Shown piece after piece: positions 8,459 through 17,160 of a stretch of 64,000 bases of DNA (position 1 is the first letter of the stretch; every line of letters begins with the position of its first letter). Source of the stretch: Pseudomonadota bacterium (GTDB taxonomy: Bacteria; Pseudomonadota; Gammaproteobacteria; Burkholderiales; Burkholderiaceae_B); contig JAFAEO010000026.1 in assembly GCA_023423975.1 (NCBI GenBank), forward strand, positions 1 to 64,000. Direction: 5' to 3'. Both the position numbers and the translations under genes were made by a program. The notes under the pieces were generated by a model. That model was given only the letters and a program-made list of their open reading frames with translations. It ran no database searches and was not told where the DNA came from.

Positions 8459-9430
8459 TTAACTACTGCTTTTTCCCGCCCCAATATTCTTTTGCGCTAT
8501 AAGGCGTAATTCTGCGGCCTTACTCTGGCAGCATGACAAGATAGTCTGTCTGAGCCAGTGATGCGCGGGGTCCATTTTCAAACGTGGATGCCACATCTGT
8601 GATACGACGACTTCCGGCGTGGTAACAGGTAAAACGAAGGCGTGAAGTGCCAGACCTTTTTCGTCGTTGAGTAATTTGCCTGCAAAGAATAACGCGGGTA
8701 CCAGTGCGACCAGATCGGACTGCCGCACGATTACGAGCGATGTATTGAAGTCAGGCACGACAGCTGCAATTTTTCGAACCAAACCTGTTCGCGCCAGCGC
8801 CTCATCTACCGGTCCTTCGCCTGCACCTCGTCTGGACGTGACAATATGTCGGCAAGAAGCATATAGCTGAGGTGTGATGACCTTCTCATGCTCGAGAAAA
8901 TGCCCTTTTCTGACAACGCCTATAAAACGATCCCTGAATAAGGCGCGTGTCTGTATTTCCGGTCCCATATTTTTCAACTGGCCGATTTCCAGGTCGATGG
9001 TGCCCTCTCTTAGATATCGGGTGTCTTTTTCCGGTTTTTGCATGAAATTGAGGCAAACGCCCGGCGCTTCTTTTTCGATGGTGGTAATGAGCGTATGACC
9101 AAACGTCTCGACGAAACCTTCGTTGGCACGCAGCATAAAAGTGGTATTCAGCGTTTTTTCATCCAGGTCTGCTTCTGAGGGTGAAAGCACAGAACATGCC
9201 TCATACAAAGCCTGCCGGGTTCGATCGCGAATGTTTGCTGCGTGGGGCGTAAGTACCATCTGGCGCCCGGCCCTGACCAGTAAGGGATCACCGGTAACGG
9301 TACGCAAACGACTGAGCGTGCGGCTCATCGCCGATGAGCTCAGTCCGAGACGACGTGCGGCCCTGGCAACGCTCACTTCTGAAAGAAGGACGTCAAGAGC
9401 GGTCAGTAAATTGAGATCAAGTCCTGTCAC
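8459..9430 (-). CDS. LysR-family transcriptional regulator, divergent from an SDR gene
   Basis: A LysR-type regulator of about 323 residues with an N-terminal winged helix-turn-helix (LDLNLLTALDVLLSEVSVAR, then AARRLGLSSSAMSRTLSRLR) and a periplasmic-binding-protein-like effector domain. I chose the GTG at 9428-9430: AAGAAGAG lies 7 nt upstream, and it places the usual 3-5 residues before the helix-turn-helix. The ATG at 9470-9472 would add 14 residues but sits inside a T-N11-A dyad (9467-9489), which is better explained as the operator. The gene is divergent from the SDR gene at 9592 and probably controls it and itself. Confidence 0.85.
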   Translation of the reverse strand: MTGLDLNLLTALDVLLSEVSVARAARRLGLSSSAMSRTLSRLRTVTGDPLLVRAGRQMVLTPHAANIRDRTRQALYEACSVLSPSEADLDEKTLNTTFMLRANEGFVETFGHTLITTIEKEAPGVCLNFMQKPEKDTRYLREGTIDLEIGQLKNMGPEIQTRALFRDRFIGVVRKGHFLEHEKVITPQLYASCRHIVTSRRGAGEGPVDEALARTGLVRKIAAVVPDFNTSLVIVRQSDLVALVPALFFAGKLLNDEKGLALHAFVLPVTTPEVVVSQMWHPRLKMDPAHHWLRQTILSCCQSKAAELRLIAQKNIGAGKSSS

Positions 9431-9466
9431 CGTGAGGCTCTTCTTAATGATCCATGTGCTATAGCG

Positions 9467-9489
9467 TTGCATGCACTTTATTAATGCAA
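9467..9489. promoter_or_regulatory. LysR-type T-N11-A box between LysR and SDR genes
   Basis: TTGCAT (9467-9472), 11 nt, then ATGCAA (9484-9489): a perfect dyad with the classic LysR T-N11-A core. It lies in the short divergent region and argues for the downstream GTG start of the LysR gene. Confidence 0.6.
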
Positions 9490-9591
9490 ATGCTGCGTCT
9501 TCCGCCTTGTACCATGAGTGGCTACAATTGAACAGCTTTCGGATGATGTTTTTTTCGGACAACAACAACTCGCATATCGGGGGTACAGTCC

Positions 9592-10302
9592 ATGGCCGTC
9601 ACAAATCAGGAAAAAAACGTTCTAATCGTTGGTGCTTCGCGCGGCCTTGGTTTTGCCATGGCAGAGGAGTTAATCCGTCACGGTTGGCGCGTCACCGGCA
9701 CGGTTCGTGAAGAGAGCAGGAACAAGCAATTTCATAGGCTGGCCCAGGAACACCAGGGCCGGGTTCACGTCGAAGTACTGGATATCTGCAAACCTGAACA
9801 AATCAGTGCACTGCACGATAGATTGTCGGGATCTTTGTTTGACATGCTATTTGTGAATGCGGGCACGACGAATCGTGATCCGAGCCAAACGATCGGAGAA
9901 GTCGCTACCGAAGAATTCATGCACGTTATGCTGACAAATGCACTCTCTCCTATGAGAGTGATCGAATCCCTGGAAAAGTATGTCGCGACGAACGGCCTTA
10001 TTGGCGTGATGTCATCCGGTCAAGGAAGTATTACGAACAACACTTCGGGTCAGCGCGAACTATATCGGGGCACGAAAGCGGCGCTCAATATGTTTATGCG
10101 CAGCTTTGCTGCCCGGCAAGCCGGGCGTGCGCGGGCCATGGTTGTGATGGCCCCGGGTTGGATAAAAACCGATCTCGGTGGCCCGGATGCGCCACTGACC
10201 ATAGAAGAAACCATCCCCAGCCTGGTCAAAGTTTTGTTGAAAAAACAGGACCGACCGGGGCTTGAGTATCTTGACTATCTTGGCCGCACAGTTCCCTGGT
10301 AA
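9592..10302 (+). CDS. Short-chain dehydrogenase/reductase
   Basis: A 236-residue Rossmann-fold oxidoreductase. The cofactor-binding motif GASRGLG is at about residues 14-20, the NAG motif at about 90-92, and the active-site pattern YRGTK (YxxxK) at about 163-167, with a serine in the upstream MSSGQGS stretch. The proline-glycine after the active site (APGWIKTDLGG) is typical of classical SDRs. The substrate is unknown. It is divergent from the LysR gene and only 161 bp from its start, with a LysR-type dyad between, so inducible control is likely. Confidence 0.86.
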   Translation: MAVTNQEKNVLIVGASRGLGFAMAEELIRHGWRVTGTVREESRNKQFHRLAQEHQGRVHVEVLDICKPEQISALHDRLSGSLFDMLFVNAGTTNRDPSQTIGEVATEEFMHVMLTNALSPMRVIESLEKYVATNGLIGVMSSGQGSITNNTSGQRELYRGTKAALNMFMRSFAARQAGRARAMVVMAPGWIKTDLGGPDAPLTIEETIPSLVKVLLKKQDRPGLEYLDYLGRTVPW

Positions 10303-10336
10303 CAGAGGATCTCCGGCGCAGCATCTATATAAACCT

Positions 10337-13300
10337 TCATATCGGATTATCCTTTATCGCATGTTGCGGATCATTGGCAAAGGTTGATGCGCCATGTTGG
10401 ACCAGCTTACGTCCGGACAGTTTACGCAAGGCGACGTAGAACACGGGGGTCAGAAACAGGCCGAACAGGGTGACACCCAACATGCCGGCGAACACCGTGA
10501 CGCCAGTGGCTGCGCGAATTTCTGCGCCGGCGCCATGGGAGAATAGCAGCGGAACGGTGCCAGCGATGAAGGCAATGGAGGTCATGACTATCGGACGCAG
10601 ACGCAGGTGGCACGCTTCCAGCGCCGCCTCGATGATGCCGCTGCCCTGCATTTCCAGTTCGCGGGCGAACTCAACGATCAGGATCGCGTTCTTGCATGCC
10701 AGGCCTATCAGCACCACCAGGCCGACCTGTACGAATACATTGTTGTCGCCACCGGTCAGCCACACGCCGAACAGCGCGGATAACAGACACATCGGCACGA
10801 TCAGGATCACGGCCAGCGGTAGCGTCCAACTCTCATATAACGCGGCAAGCACCAGGAACACCAGCAGCACGGCGACCGGGAACACCACTAATGCCGCCTT
10901 GCCTTGCGTCGCCTGTTGGTAGCTAAGATCTGTCCATTCGATTTGCATGCCAGGCGGTAGCACCTTCTGCGCCAATTCGGCGATTTTGCCCATCACCTCA
11001 TTCGAAGACAACACGCGCGGATCAGCGCCACCGGCCAGGTCGGCGGCCGGATAGCCATTGAAGCGCAGCACCGGATCAGGGCCGAAGGTCTGTTTGATCT
11101 TCACGACGCTGCCGATCGGCACCATCTCGCCGCGGTCATTGCGGGTGCGCAGATTGGCAATGTCTTCAATATCGTCGCGGAACTCGGCGTCTGCCTGTGC
11201 GATTACCTGCCAGGTGCGGCCGAACTGGTTAAAATCATTGACGTAAGCCGACCCGAGATAGGTCTGTAACGTGTCGAATACGCTGGTCAAGGGCACACCC
11301 TGCGCCTTGGCCTTGACCCGATCCACTTCAGCATCAAACTGCGGCACGTTGGCCCGATAGCTGCTGGCCGGATAGGTCATGCCAGGCGTTTGCGAAATCG
11401 CGCCTTGCAGCGCCCCCATGACGTTTTGCAGTGCGCCGTATCCCATCCCTGCGCGGTCTTCAACGTACAAGGAATAGCCCGCGCCATTGCCAAGCCCCAG
11501 GATCGGCGGCGGCAAGATTGAGAACGTGACGCCTTCCTGTAATGCAGAAATCTTCTGGTTGATTTCAGCATTGATTTGCGCGGCACTGCGTTTGCGTTCA
11601 GAAAACGGCTTCAGGACAGGGAAAGTTGCACCCGTATTCGGTGAATTCGTGTTCTGCAATGGGTTCAAGCCCGGAAATGTCACCGTATGCGCCACGCCCT
11701 CTGTGTTCATGGCGATGTCGACAACCTTTCTGAGCAGCGCGTCGGTGCGTTCGAGCGATGCGCCTGCTGGCAGGATGACACCGGTGACAAGATAGCCTTT
11801 GTCCTGGTCGGGTACGAAGCCGCCTGGTACCGCCTTGAACATCACGCCGGTACCGAGCAACAACAACGCATACACGACGAATACCGCGCCGCGCTTGCCC
11901 AGCACGCGAGATACGGCGCCCTGATATTGAGCAGCACTCTTTTGGAAGAATCGGTTGAACGGACGGAATAGCCAGCCGAACAAGCGGTCGATCACGCGCG
12001 ACGGGGCATCTTTTGGGGCATCGTGCGGCTTGAGCAACAGCGCAGCCAAGGCAGGAGACAGGGTCAGGGAGTTGACCGCCGAGATCAACGTGGAGATGGC
12101 GATGGTGGTGGCGAACTGCTTGTAGAACTCGCCGGTCACCCCCGAGAGGAATGCCATGGGCACGAATACCGCGCACAGCACCAGTGCAATGGCGACGATC
12201 GGACCGGAAACCTCCGTCATCGCCTGATGCGCGGCGGCCATCGGGGTCAGCCCTTGCTCTATGTTGCGTTCTACGTTCTCGACCACGACGATGGCGTCGT
12301 CGACCACGATGCCGATCGCGAGCACCAGTCCGAACAGGCTCAGGGTGTTGATCGAGAAGCCCAGCAGGTACAGCCCCGCGAAGGTGCCAACGACCGACAC
12401 CGGCACCGCAACCAACGGGATGATCGACGCGCGCCAGGTCTGCAGGAACAGGATGACCACCAACACGACCAGCAGTACTGCCTCCAGCAGCGTGCTGACG
12501 ACTGCCTTAATCGAGTCGCGTACAAAGATGGTGGTGTCGTACACCGACTCATAGCTGACGCCGGGTGGGAATCCCTTCTGGATCTCATCCATCGTGGTAA
12601 TCACCTGGTTTCGGATGTCCAGCACATTGGCGCCAGGTGTCTGGAATATTGGCAACGCCACGGTGTTCTTGCCGTCCAATTGTGCGCGCAAGCTATAGTC
12701 GTTTGCGCCAAGCTCCAGACGGGCCACGTCGCGCAGGCGCACAATCTGGCCGTCGCGTCCGCTCTTGAGCACGATATCTCCGAATTCCTCAACGGTGGTC
12801 AATCGTCCCTTCGCATTAATCAAGCTCAGAAATTGACTATTGGGCATCGGTTCAGCGCCAATCTGGCCAGCTGACACTTGCACGTTCTGCTCGCGCATTG
12901 CCGTGACGACGTCGCTTGCGGTCAGGTTGCGGGCGGCGATCTTTCCAGGATCGAGCCAGGCTCGCATCGCGTAGTCGCCGCCGCCAAACACCCCGACGTC
13001 GCCGACACCGGGAATCCGTGCAAGCGTGTCCTTGACATGCAAGCGCGCGTAATTTCGCAGATACTGCGAATCGTAGCGGTCATCCGGCGAGACGAGATTA
13101 ACAACCATCAGAAATGTCGGTGACTGCTTTTGTACGGTCACGCCCTGGCGGCGCACGTCTTCAGGCAGACGCGCCTGCGCCTGGGCAACGCGGTTCTGCA
13201 CACGCACGGTGGCATCGTCGGCGTTAGTGCCAGGGCGAAACGTCACAGTCATCTGCAGCACGCCATCAGAGCCGGCGACCGACTTCGAGTACATCATGCC

Positions 13301-13525
13301 TTCGACGCCGTTGATCGCTTCTTCCAGGGGGGCGGACACTGTTTCGGCAATAACCTTGGGATTGGCGCCCGGATACACCGTGCGCACCACCACTGACGGT
13401 GGCACGACGTTAGGGTATTCGTCAGCCGGCAGGATCGGGATCGTAATCAGGCCGGCGGCGAAAATTACGATAGACAGGACCGCAGCGAAGATCGGGCGGT
13501 TGATGAAAAACTTTGAAAAATCCAT
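10337..13525 (-). CDS. RND multidrug efflux permease, MexF/BpeF type
   Basis: A 1062-residue inner-membrane pump of the hydrophobe/amphiphile efflux family, the same length as P. aeruginosa MexF. It expels drugs using the proton gradient, with a periplasmic adaptor and an outer-membrane channel. It starts MDFSKFFINRPIFAAVLSIV, the usual first helix. The proton-relay aspartate pair is in GIVVDDAIVVVEN near residue 407. Two duplicated halves of six helices and large periplasmic loops are evident. The ATG at 13523-13525 is preferred over an upstream start that would overlap the adaptor gene. The adaptor stop is 13 bp upstream, so both are cotranscribed. No outer-membrane channel gene follows. 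Confidence 0.95.
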   Translation of the reverse strand: MDFSKFFINRPIFAAVLSIVIFAAGLITIPILPADEYPNVVPPSVVVRTVYPGANPKVIAETVSAPLEEAINGVEGMMYSKSVAGSDGVLQMTVTFRPGTNADDATVRVQNRVAQAQARLPEDVRRQGVTVQKQSPTFLMVVNLVSPDDRYDSQYLRNYARLHVKDTLARIPGVGDVGVFGGGDYAMRAWLDPGKIAARNLTASDVVTAMREQNVQVSAGQIGAEPMPNSQFLSLINAKGRLTTVEEFGDIVLKSGRDGQIVRLRDVARLELGANDYSLRAQLDGKNTVALPIFQTPGANVLDIRNQVITTMDEIQKGFPPGVSYESVYDTTIFVRDSIKAVVSTLLEAVLLVVLVVILFLQTWRASIIPLVAVPVSVVGTFAGLYLLGFSINTLSLFGLVLAIGIVVDDAIVVVENVERNIEQGLTPMAAAHQAMTEVSGPIVAIALVLCAVFVPMAFLSGVTGEFYKQFATTIAISTLISAVNSLTLSPALAALLLKPHDAPKDAPSRVIDRLFGWLFRPFNRFFQKSAAQYQGAVSRVLGKRGAVFVVYALLLLGTGVMFKAVPGGFVPDQDKGYLVTGVILPAGASLERTDALLRKVVDIAMNTEGVAHTVTFPGLNPLQNTNSPNTGATFPVLKPFSERKRSAAQINAEINQKISALQEGVTFSILPPPILGLGNGAGYSLYVEDRAGMGYGALQNVMGALQGAISQTPGMTYPASSYRANVPQFDAEVDRVKAKAQGVPLTSVFDTLQTYLGSAYVNDFNQFGRTWQVIAQADAEFRDDIEDIANLRTRNDRGEMVPIGSVVKIKQTFGPDPVLRFNGYPAADLAGGADPRVLSSNEVMGKIAELAQKVLPPGMQIEWTDLSYQQATQGKAALVVFPVAVLLVFLVLAALYESWTLPLAVILIVPMCLLSALFGVWLTGGDNNVFVQVGLVVLIGLACKNAILIVEFARELEMQGSGIIEAALEACHLRLRPIVMTSIAFIAGTVPLLFSHGAGAEIRAATGVTVFAGMLGVTLFGLFLTPVFYVALRKLSGRKLVQHGASTFANDPQHAIKDNPI

Positions 13526-13538
13526 GGCGCCGATTTCC

Positions 13539-14729
13539 TCAGTTATTCGCGACGTTGGCTGCGATCGGCTGCATCGGCACGGCTTTCGCAGCAACCAGAA
13601 GGCCCGGCATGTACACTTTATCCACGCCGTCGGTGATCACCTTGTCGCCAGGGGCGAGGCCGCTTTCGACAATGCGCAGGCCGTTGGCCTTGCGGCCAAG
13701 CTTGACGTCGTGGCGCTGGGCCTTACCGTTCTCGTCAACAACCCACACGTATTTGCGATCCTGGTCGGTCAACACTGCCTTGTCGTTGATCAGCAACGCA
13801 TCGAACTGCCCGCTACCGAGCAGGCGCACGCGTGCAAACAGGCCGGGAGTGAGAGCCCCGTCTTTGTTGTCCAGTACGGCACGCATACGAATGGTGCCGG
13901 TATTGCTGTCGATCTGGTTGTCAAGAAAGTCGACAGTACCGTGATGCGGGAATCCATCTTCGTCGGATAAGCCAACCTGTACGGGCAATTTGCCGTCCAG
14001 ATCGCTACCACGCCGACCGTTGCGCGCCATTTGCGCATAACGCAGGAACGCACTTTCATCGGCGTTGAAATACACGTAGACCTTTTCCTGCGAGACCAGC
14101 GTGGTCAGTACACTGCCTGTATCATCGGCGCTGACCAGATTGCCGGCTGTGACTTCGGCCCTGCCTGCAAGACCCGAAATCGGTGCGCGCACTTGTGTCC
14201 ACTCAACGTTCAGAAGCGCGGCATTCACGGCAGCCTCCGCCGCTTGCGCATCCGTTTGAGCTACTGCGGCGGCAGTGCGTCGTTGTTCGTACATCTCGGT
14301 GGACACGGCCCGCTGAGCGACCAGCGCCTGCGCCCGTTTGGCTTCGCTGGCACTTTGGCTGGCATGCGCGCGGGCGCGCGCCAGCTGGGCTTTGGCCTGC
14401 GCCAAGACAGTGCGGTAGCTGCGCGCATCGATGACGAATAGCACATCGCCCTTGTGCACCTGGTTGCCTTCGGTGAAGGCGACGCGCTCTATGTAGCCGG
14501 AGACGCGCGGGCGCAGTTTAACGGTTTCGACCGCATTAATACGGCCGTTGTAGTCATCCCACAGTCTGACCTCTTGCAGCGCTACTTGGGCGACGCTGAC
14601 TGAGGGAGGTGGCATGGACGCCGGTTTGGGCTGATCACTGCAACCGGTCAGCATCATGACGGTGATGGCAATGACAACCCAGGCGGCCAATATTGGTCGC
14701 TTGCGGTAAGACATAATGGAGGAATACAT
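13539..14729 (-). CDS. RND efflux periplasmic adaptor lipoprotein, MexE/BpeE type
   Basis: A 396-residue membrane-fusion protein that bridges the inner-membrane pump to an outer-membrane channel. It has a lipoprotein signal peptide with the lipobox LTGC (cysteine 30). The barrel/lipoyl segment contains LRPRVSGYIERVAFTEGNQV, a coiled-coil hairpin rich in Ala/Gln spans about 105-170, and a lipoyl return is marked by VRAPISGLAGR. The product partner is the pump encoded 13 bp downstream. The gene is divergent from a LysR regulator. A second in-frame ATG at 14714 is possible, since neither start has a strong ribosome binding site. Confidence 0.93.
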   Translation of the reverse strand: MYSSIMSYRKRPILAAWVVIAITVMMLTGCSDQPKPASMPPPSVSVAQVALQEVRLWDDYNGRINAVETVKLRPRVSGYIERVAFTEGNQVHKGDVLFVIDARSYRTVLAQAKAQLARARAHASQSASEAKRAQALVAQRAVSTEMYEQRRTAAAVAQTDAQAAEAAVNAALLNVEWTQVRAPISGLAGRAEVTAGNLVSADDTGSVLTTLVSQEKVYVYFNADESAFLRYAQMARNGRRGSDLDGKLPVQVGLSDEDGFPHHGTVDFLDNQIDSNTGTIRMRAVLDNKDGALTPGLFARVRLLGSGQFDALLINDKAVLTDQDRKYVWVVDENGKAQRHDVKLGRKANGLRIVESGLAPGDKVITDGVDKVYMPGLLVAAKAVPMQPIAANVANN

Positions 14730-14883
14730 TGAAGGTGCTTCTGTTGAAAATGAGAGGAAAAATTAAAACGGGGACGCTCGATCACAACTGCAATACCGTG
14801 TGTCGTGCAGCGCAGAGTGCAGAATTCGGCAATTGATTACAATATAGTCTTAACCATAAAATAGATAAATAGTTAAAAATAAG

Positions 14884-14899
14884 ATAGACTGTTGTCTAT
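14884..14899. promoter_or_regulatory. Dyad between efflux operon and divergent LysR gene
   Basis: ATAGAC (14884-14889), TGTT, GTCTAT (14894-14899): a perfect 6-bp inverted repeat in the 265-bp AT-rich gap. It is a candidate binding site for the regulator starting at 14995. Confidence 0.5.
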
Positions 14900-14994
14900 A
14901 AAGACAATAATTTCTACGCGTTTAATCAAGCCGTTTCAGAGGGTCGGGTTCACCTCGGTCTGTTGGTTGATACCTAAATTAAAAGTTACCTACT

Positions 14995-15909
14995 ATGTCT
15001 ACGAGCACATCAATAGATCTACCAGAAATGAGATTATTCGCGGCAGTTGTGACCGATGGCTCCTTCACGGCGGCCGCGGATCGACTCGGCACGGATAAGG
15101 CGCGCGTCAGCCGCATCGTCCGACGTATGGAAGAAAAACTCGGCGCTCAGCTTCTTACCCGATCGACACGTCGTCTTAGCGTCACCGAGGTCGGGCGCGA
15201 CTACTTCGAACGCGCCATGTGCATCCTGACTGCCGCCGAGGCAGCCCAGGCTTCAGTAGCGCAACAGTCCAGAGAGCCAAAAGGACTGATCAAAATCACG
15301 GCGGGCGCTGAGTTCGGGACGATGGTCGTGGACGAATGGATCGCGGCGTTTTTGCGGCAGTCACCGAAGGTGACGGTGGAGGCGGAATACACGAGCCGCC
15401 AGGTCGACATCATTCATGAAGGGTTCGATGTCGCGATTCGCGTCGGTACGCTCGATGATTCAGGGCTGTCTGCGCGCAAGCTCGGCGAGATGGTTTTTGG
15501 GCTGTATGCCGCCCCGGATTATCTGAATCGCGGACCGGCGTTATCCACCGTTAGCGATCTGAAGCATCACGATCTGATCATGACGAGGACGCGTGGCCGC
15601 TCGAACTGGACCCTTGTCAATGGACCAAACACAGAGAGAATCACGGCGTCTCCGCGCTGTGCGGTCAATAGTACGATCTCCGCGAGAAACCTGGCGCTTG
15701 CAGGACTTGGGATCGCGCAGTTGCCTCGTTTCATGGCTGAGCCGTATGTGACCGATGGCACGTTGTCATGGGTACTTCCTGATTGGGCAGATGCCCCGGC
15801 TCCTGTTCACGCCGTATTCGCGTCGAGCCGGTATATGGATCCCAAAGTGCGCAGTTTTGTGGATCTTATTTTGAGCACGTTTAAATGCGGTGACTGTCGT
15901 TCACGGTGA
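14995..15909 (+). CDS. LysR-family regulator divergent from RND efflux operon
   Basis: A 304-residue LysR protein. The helix-turn-helix covers about residues 8-65 (PEMRLFAAVVTDGSFTAAAD, then RLGTDKARVSRIVRRMEEKL). The effector domain includes the family patterns GFDVAIRVG and LALAGLGIAQLPRF, which places it in the CrgA-like branch rather than the MexT branch. It is transcribed away from the MexEF-type operon, the usual geometry for a pump regulator, with a dyad at 14884-14899 between them. The inducer is unknown. TAGTCTTAACCATAA upstream of the gene (14845-14859) recurs almost exactly just downstream of it (15933-15946). Confidence 0.9.
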   Translation: MSTSTSIDLPEMRLFAAVVTDGSFTAAADRLGTDKARVSRIVRRMEEKLGAQLLTRSTRRLSVTEVGRDYFERAMCILTAAEAAQASVAQQSREPKGLIKITAGAEFGTMVVDEWIAAFLRQSPKVTVEAEYTSRQVDIIHEGFDVAIRVGTLDDSGLSARKLGEMVFGLYAAPDYLNRGPALSTVSDLKHHDLIMTRTRGRSNWTLVNGPNTERITASPRCAVNSTISARNLALAGLGIAQLPRFMAEPYVTDGTLSWVLPDWADAPAPVHAVFASSRYMDPKVRSFVDLILSTFKCGDCRSR

Positions 15910-16235
15910 ATAAAAATTTCGGCTTTGATATTTAGTCTTACCATAATATCCTTCTCCACATTATTTGCGACTCCGTACCACCGGTTCGGAAGCAGGCAGC
16001 AATCCAACGGCGTTGTACTTAATTAGTCCGTGGGAAGAGGCCCGAGCCGAGAAGTTGGAGGAGCTCATTGCCAATAGCACAAGTAGAATGCAAAGTATAT
16101 AGTCGACATCCGTCGGATAATCAGTATTTATTTACCCAACAAGTGAATGCGGGCAATAAAGATCGACAATCGTCCTTAACAAATAAAATTTCTGAAATAA
16201 TAAGTATATAAATATTTGCTCTGAAGGAATGAGCT
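15910..16235. other. Gap between LysR and racemase-family gene
   Basis: No gene is called. AT-rich ends flank a central GC-richer patch (about 15965-16100). There a plus-strand frame without a start codon reads SPWEEARAEKLEELIANSTS before a stop, which looks protein-like and may be a gene remnant. The promoter for the gene at 16236 should lie near 16130-16220. Confidence 0.4.
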
Positions 16236-16910
16236 GTGAAAATCGCCTGCTTACATACCGCCACAAGCAATATTGCTGTATTTGACGCCGCTGTGCGCCA
16301 GCTCGGCATGGACAATATTGTGCTAACCCACGTAGTCAAATCGGAACTGCTGGCCCGAGTTGAGCAGACTGGGGTTCTTACCCCCGAGATCGCCGATGAG
16401 GCAATGGCAATCTTTCACTCATTGGCGCAATCGGCCGATGCTGTTCTTCTGACGTGCTCTACATTCGGTCCGCTAGTCGATAATATGGCGCAGATTGGCA
16501 CCACGCCGATATTGCGGGTTGATGCTGCATTAGCAGAGCAAACCATGAAGGAGGGCGGGAAGATTGTAGTGCTATACGCGTCGCCCACGACAATCGGACC
16601 GACAAAGCATATTTTTTTATCTGCAGCTAAGGCCGCTGCGATTTCATTTGAAATGCAAGTGGTGCCAGAAGCCTGGGACTATTTCAAGGCCGGCGAGCAG
16701 CATGGATATTTTGTTCGAATTGCTGAGGCCGCGGATCAAGCATACTCAGACGGCGCCACCGTGGTTGCACTGGCGCAAGCTTCCATGGCGGGTGCCATTG
16801 CCTTTATTAAAAGCGGTACAAAGCCGATGACCAGTCCTGCCGCAGGGCTTTTGGCTGCTGTCGAGCGCATTCGCGTACAGGTGCAGGATAAAGACCAAAC
16901 ACCGACATGA
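16236..16910 (+). CDS. Asp/Glu racemase-superfamily protein lacking the second catalytic cysteine
   Basis: A 224-residue protein with the Asp/Glu/hydantoin racemase-type fold: N-terminal MKIACLHTATSN, the first active-site motif LLTCSTFGP with cysteine 74, and the second-half motif VVALAQASMAG. In two-cysteine racemases the second motif carries a catalytic cysteine, but here the position reads Gln181. A simple two-base racemization is therefore unlikely; a decarboxylase, isomerase or other one-cysteine reaction is possible. The GTG start is preceded by GAAGGAATGAG. Its only close neighbours are a LysR remnant and a sensor kinase, so context gives no substrate. Confidence 0.75.
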   Translation: MKIACLHTATSNIAVFDAAVRQLGMDNIVLTHVVKSELLARVEQTGVLTPEIADEAMAIFHSLAQSADAVLLTCSTFGPLVDNMAQIGTTPILRVDAALAEQTMKEGGKIVVLYASPTTIGPTKHIFLSAAKAAAISFEMQVVPEAWDYFKAGEQHGYFVRIAEAADQAYSDGATVVALAQASMAGAIAFIKSGTKPMTSPAAGLLAAVERIRVQVQDKDQTPT

Positions 16911-16923
16911 AGCAACGGCGCAC

Positions 16924-17151
16924 TCAGAGGACAAACAGCGAGCGGCCCGTGATATGATCTGTTCCTGCCGTTTTATTGATTGACAACACGTCATTGTCAG
17001 ACAAGCCAGCACTAGCGCTGGGTAGACGCCATATTGGGTTCGACGCCATCAGATTGGTTGCCCAGTCCGCGATGGTGCGGACTCGAGCAGAAAGATGACG
17101 GTTGTAGGGGTAGACCATTGATAAAAGGGGCGACGCGTGCTGGATGAACAT
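16924..17151 (-). pseudogene. C-terminal remnant of a LysR-family regulator
   Basis: The minus-strand frame contains SMVYPYNRHLSARVRTIADW, which matches the C-terminal end of CrgA-type LysR regulators (pattern VYPxxRhLSaRVRxFxDW). Everything before this segment, including the helix-turn-helix and most of the effector domain, is absent. The sequence immediately upstream on this strand is the stop of the sensor kinase gene. After the recognisable part the frame runs on with no family similarity. It is best read as a truncated relic left by a rearrangement that placed the kinase-regulator pair here. Confidence 0.65.
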
Positions 17152-17160
17152 GTAGATGGG

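Noticed and set aside
12023..12874. Plus-strand frame of 283 codons antisense to the RND pump gene
   Set aside because: Rich in Gln, Asp, Arg and His as is typical of antisense frames in GC-rich genes; no homology recognised.
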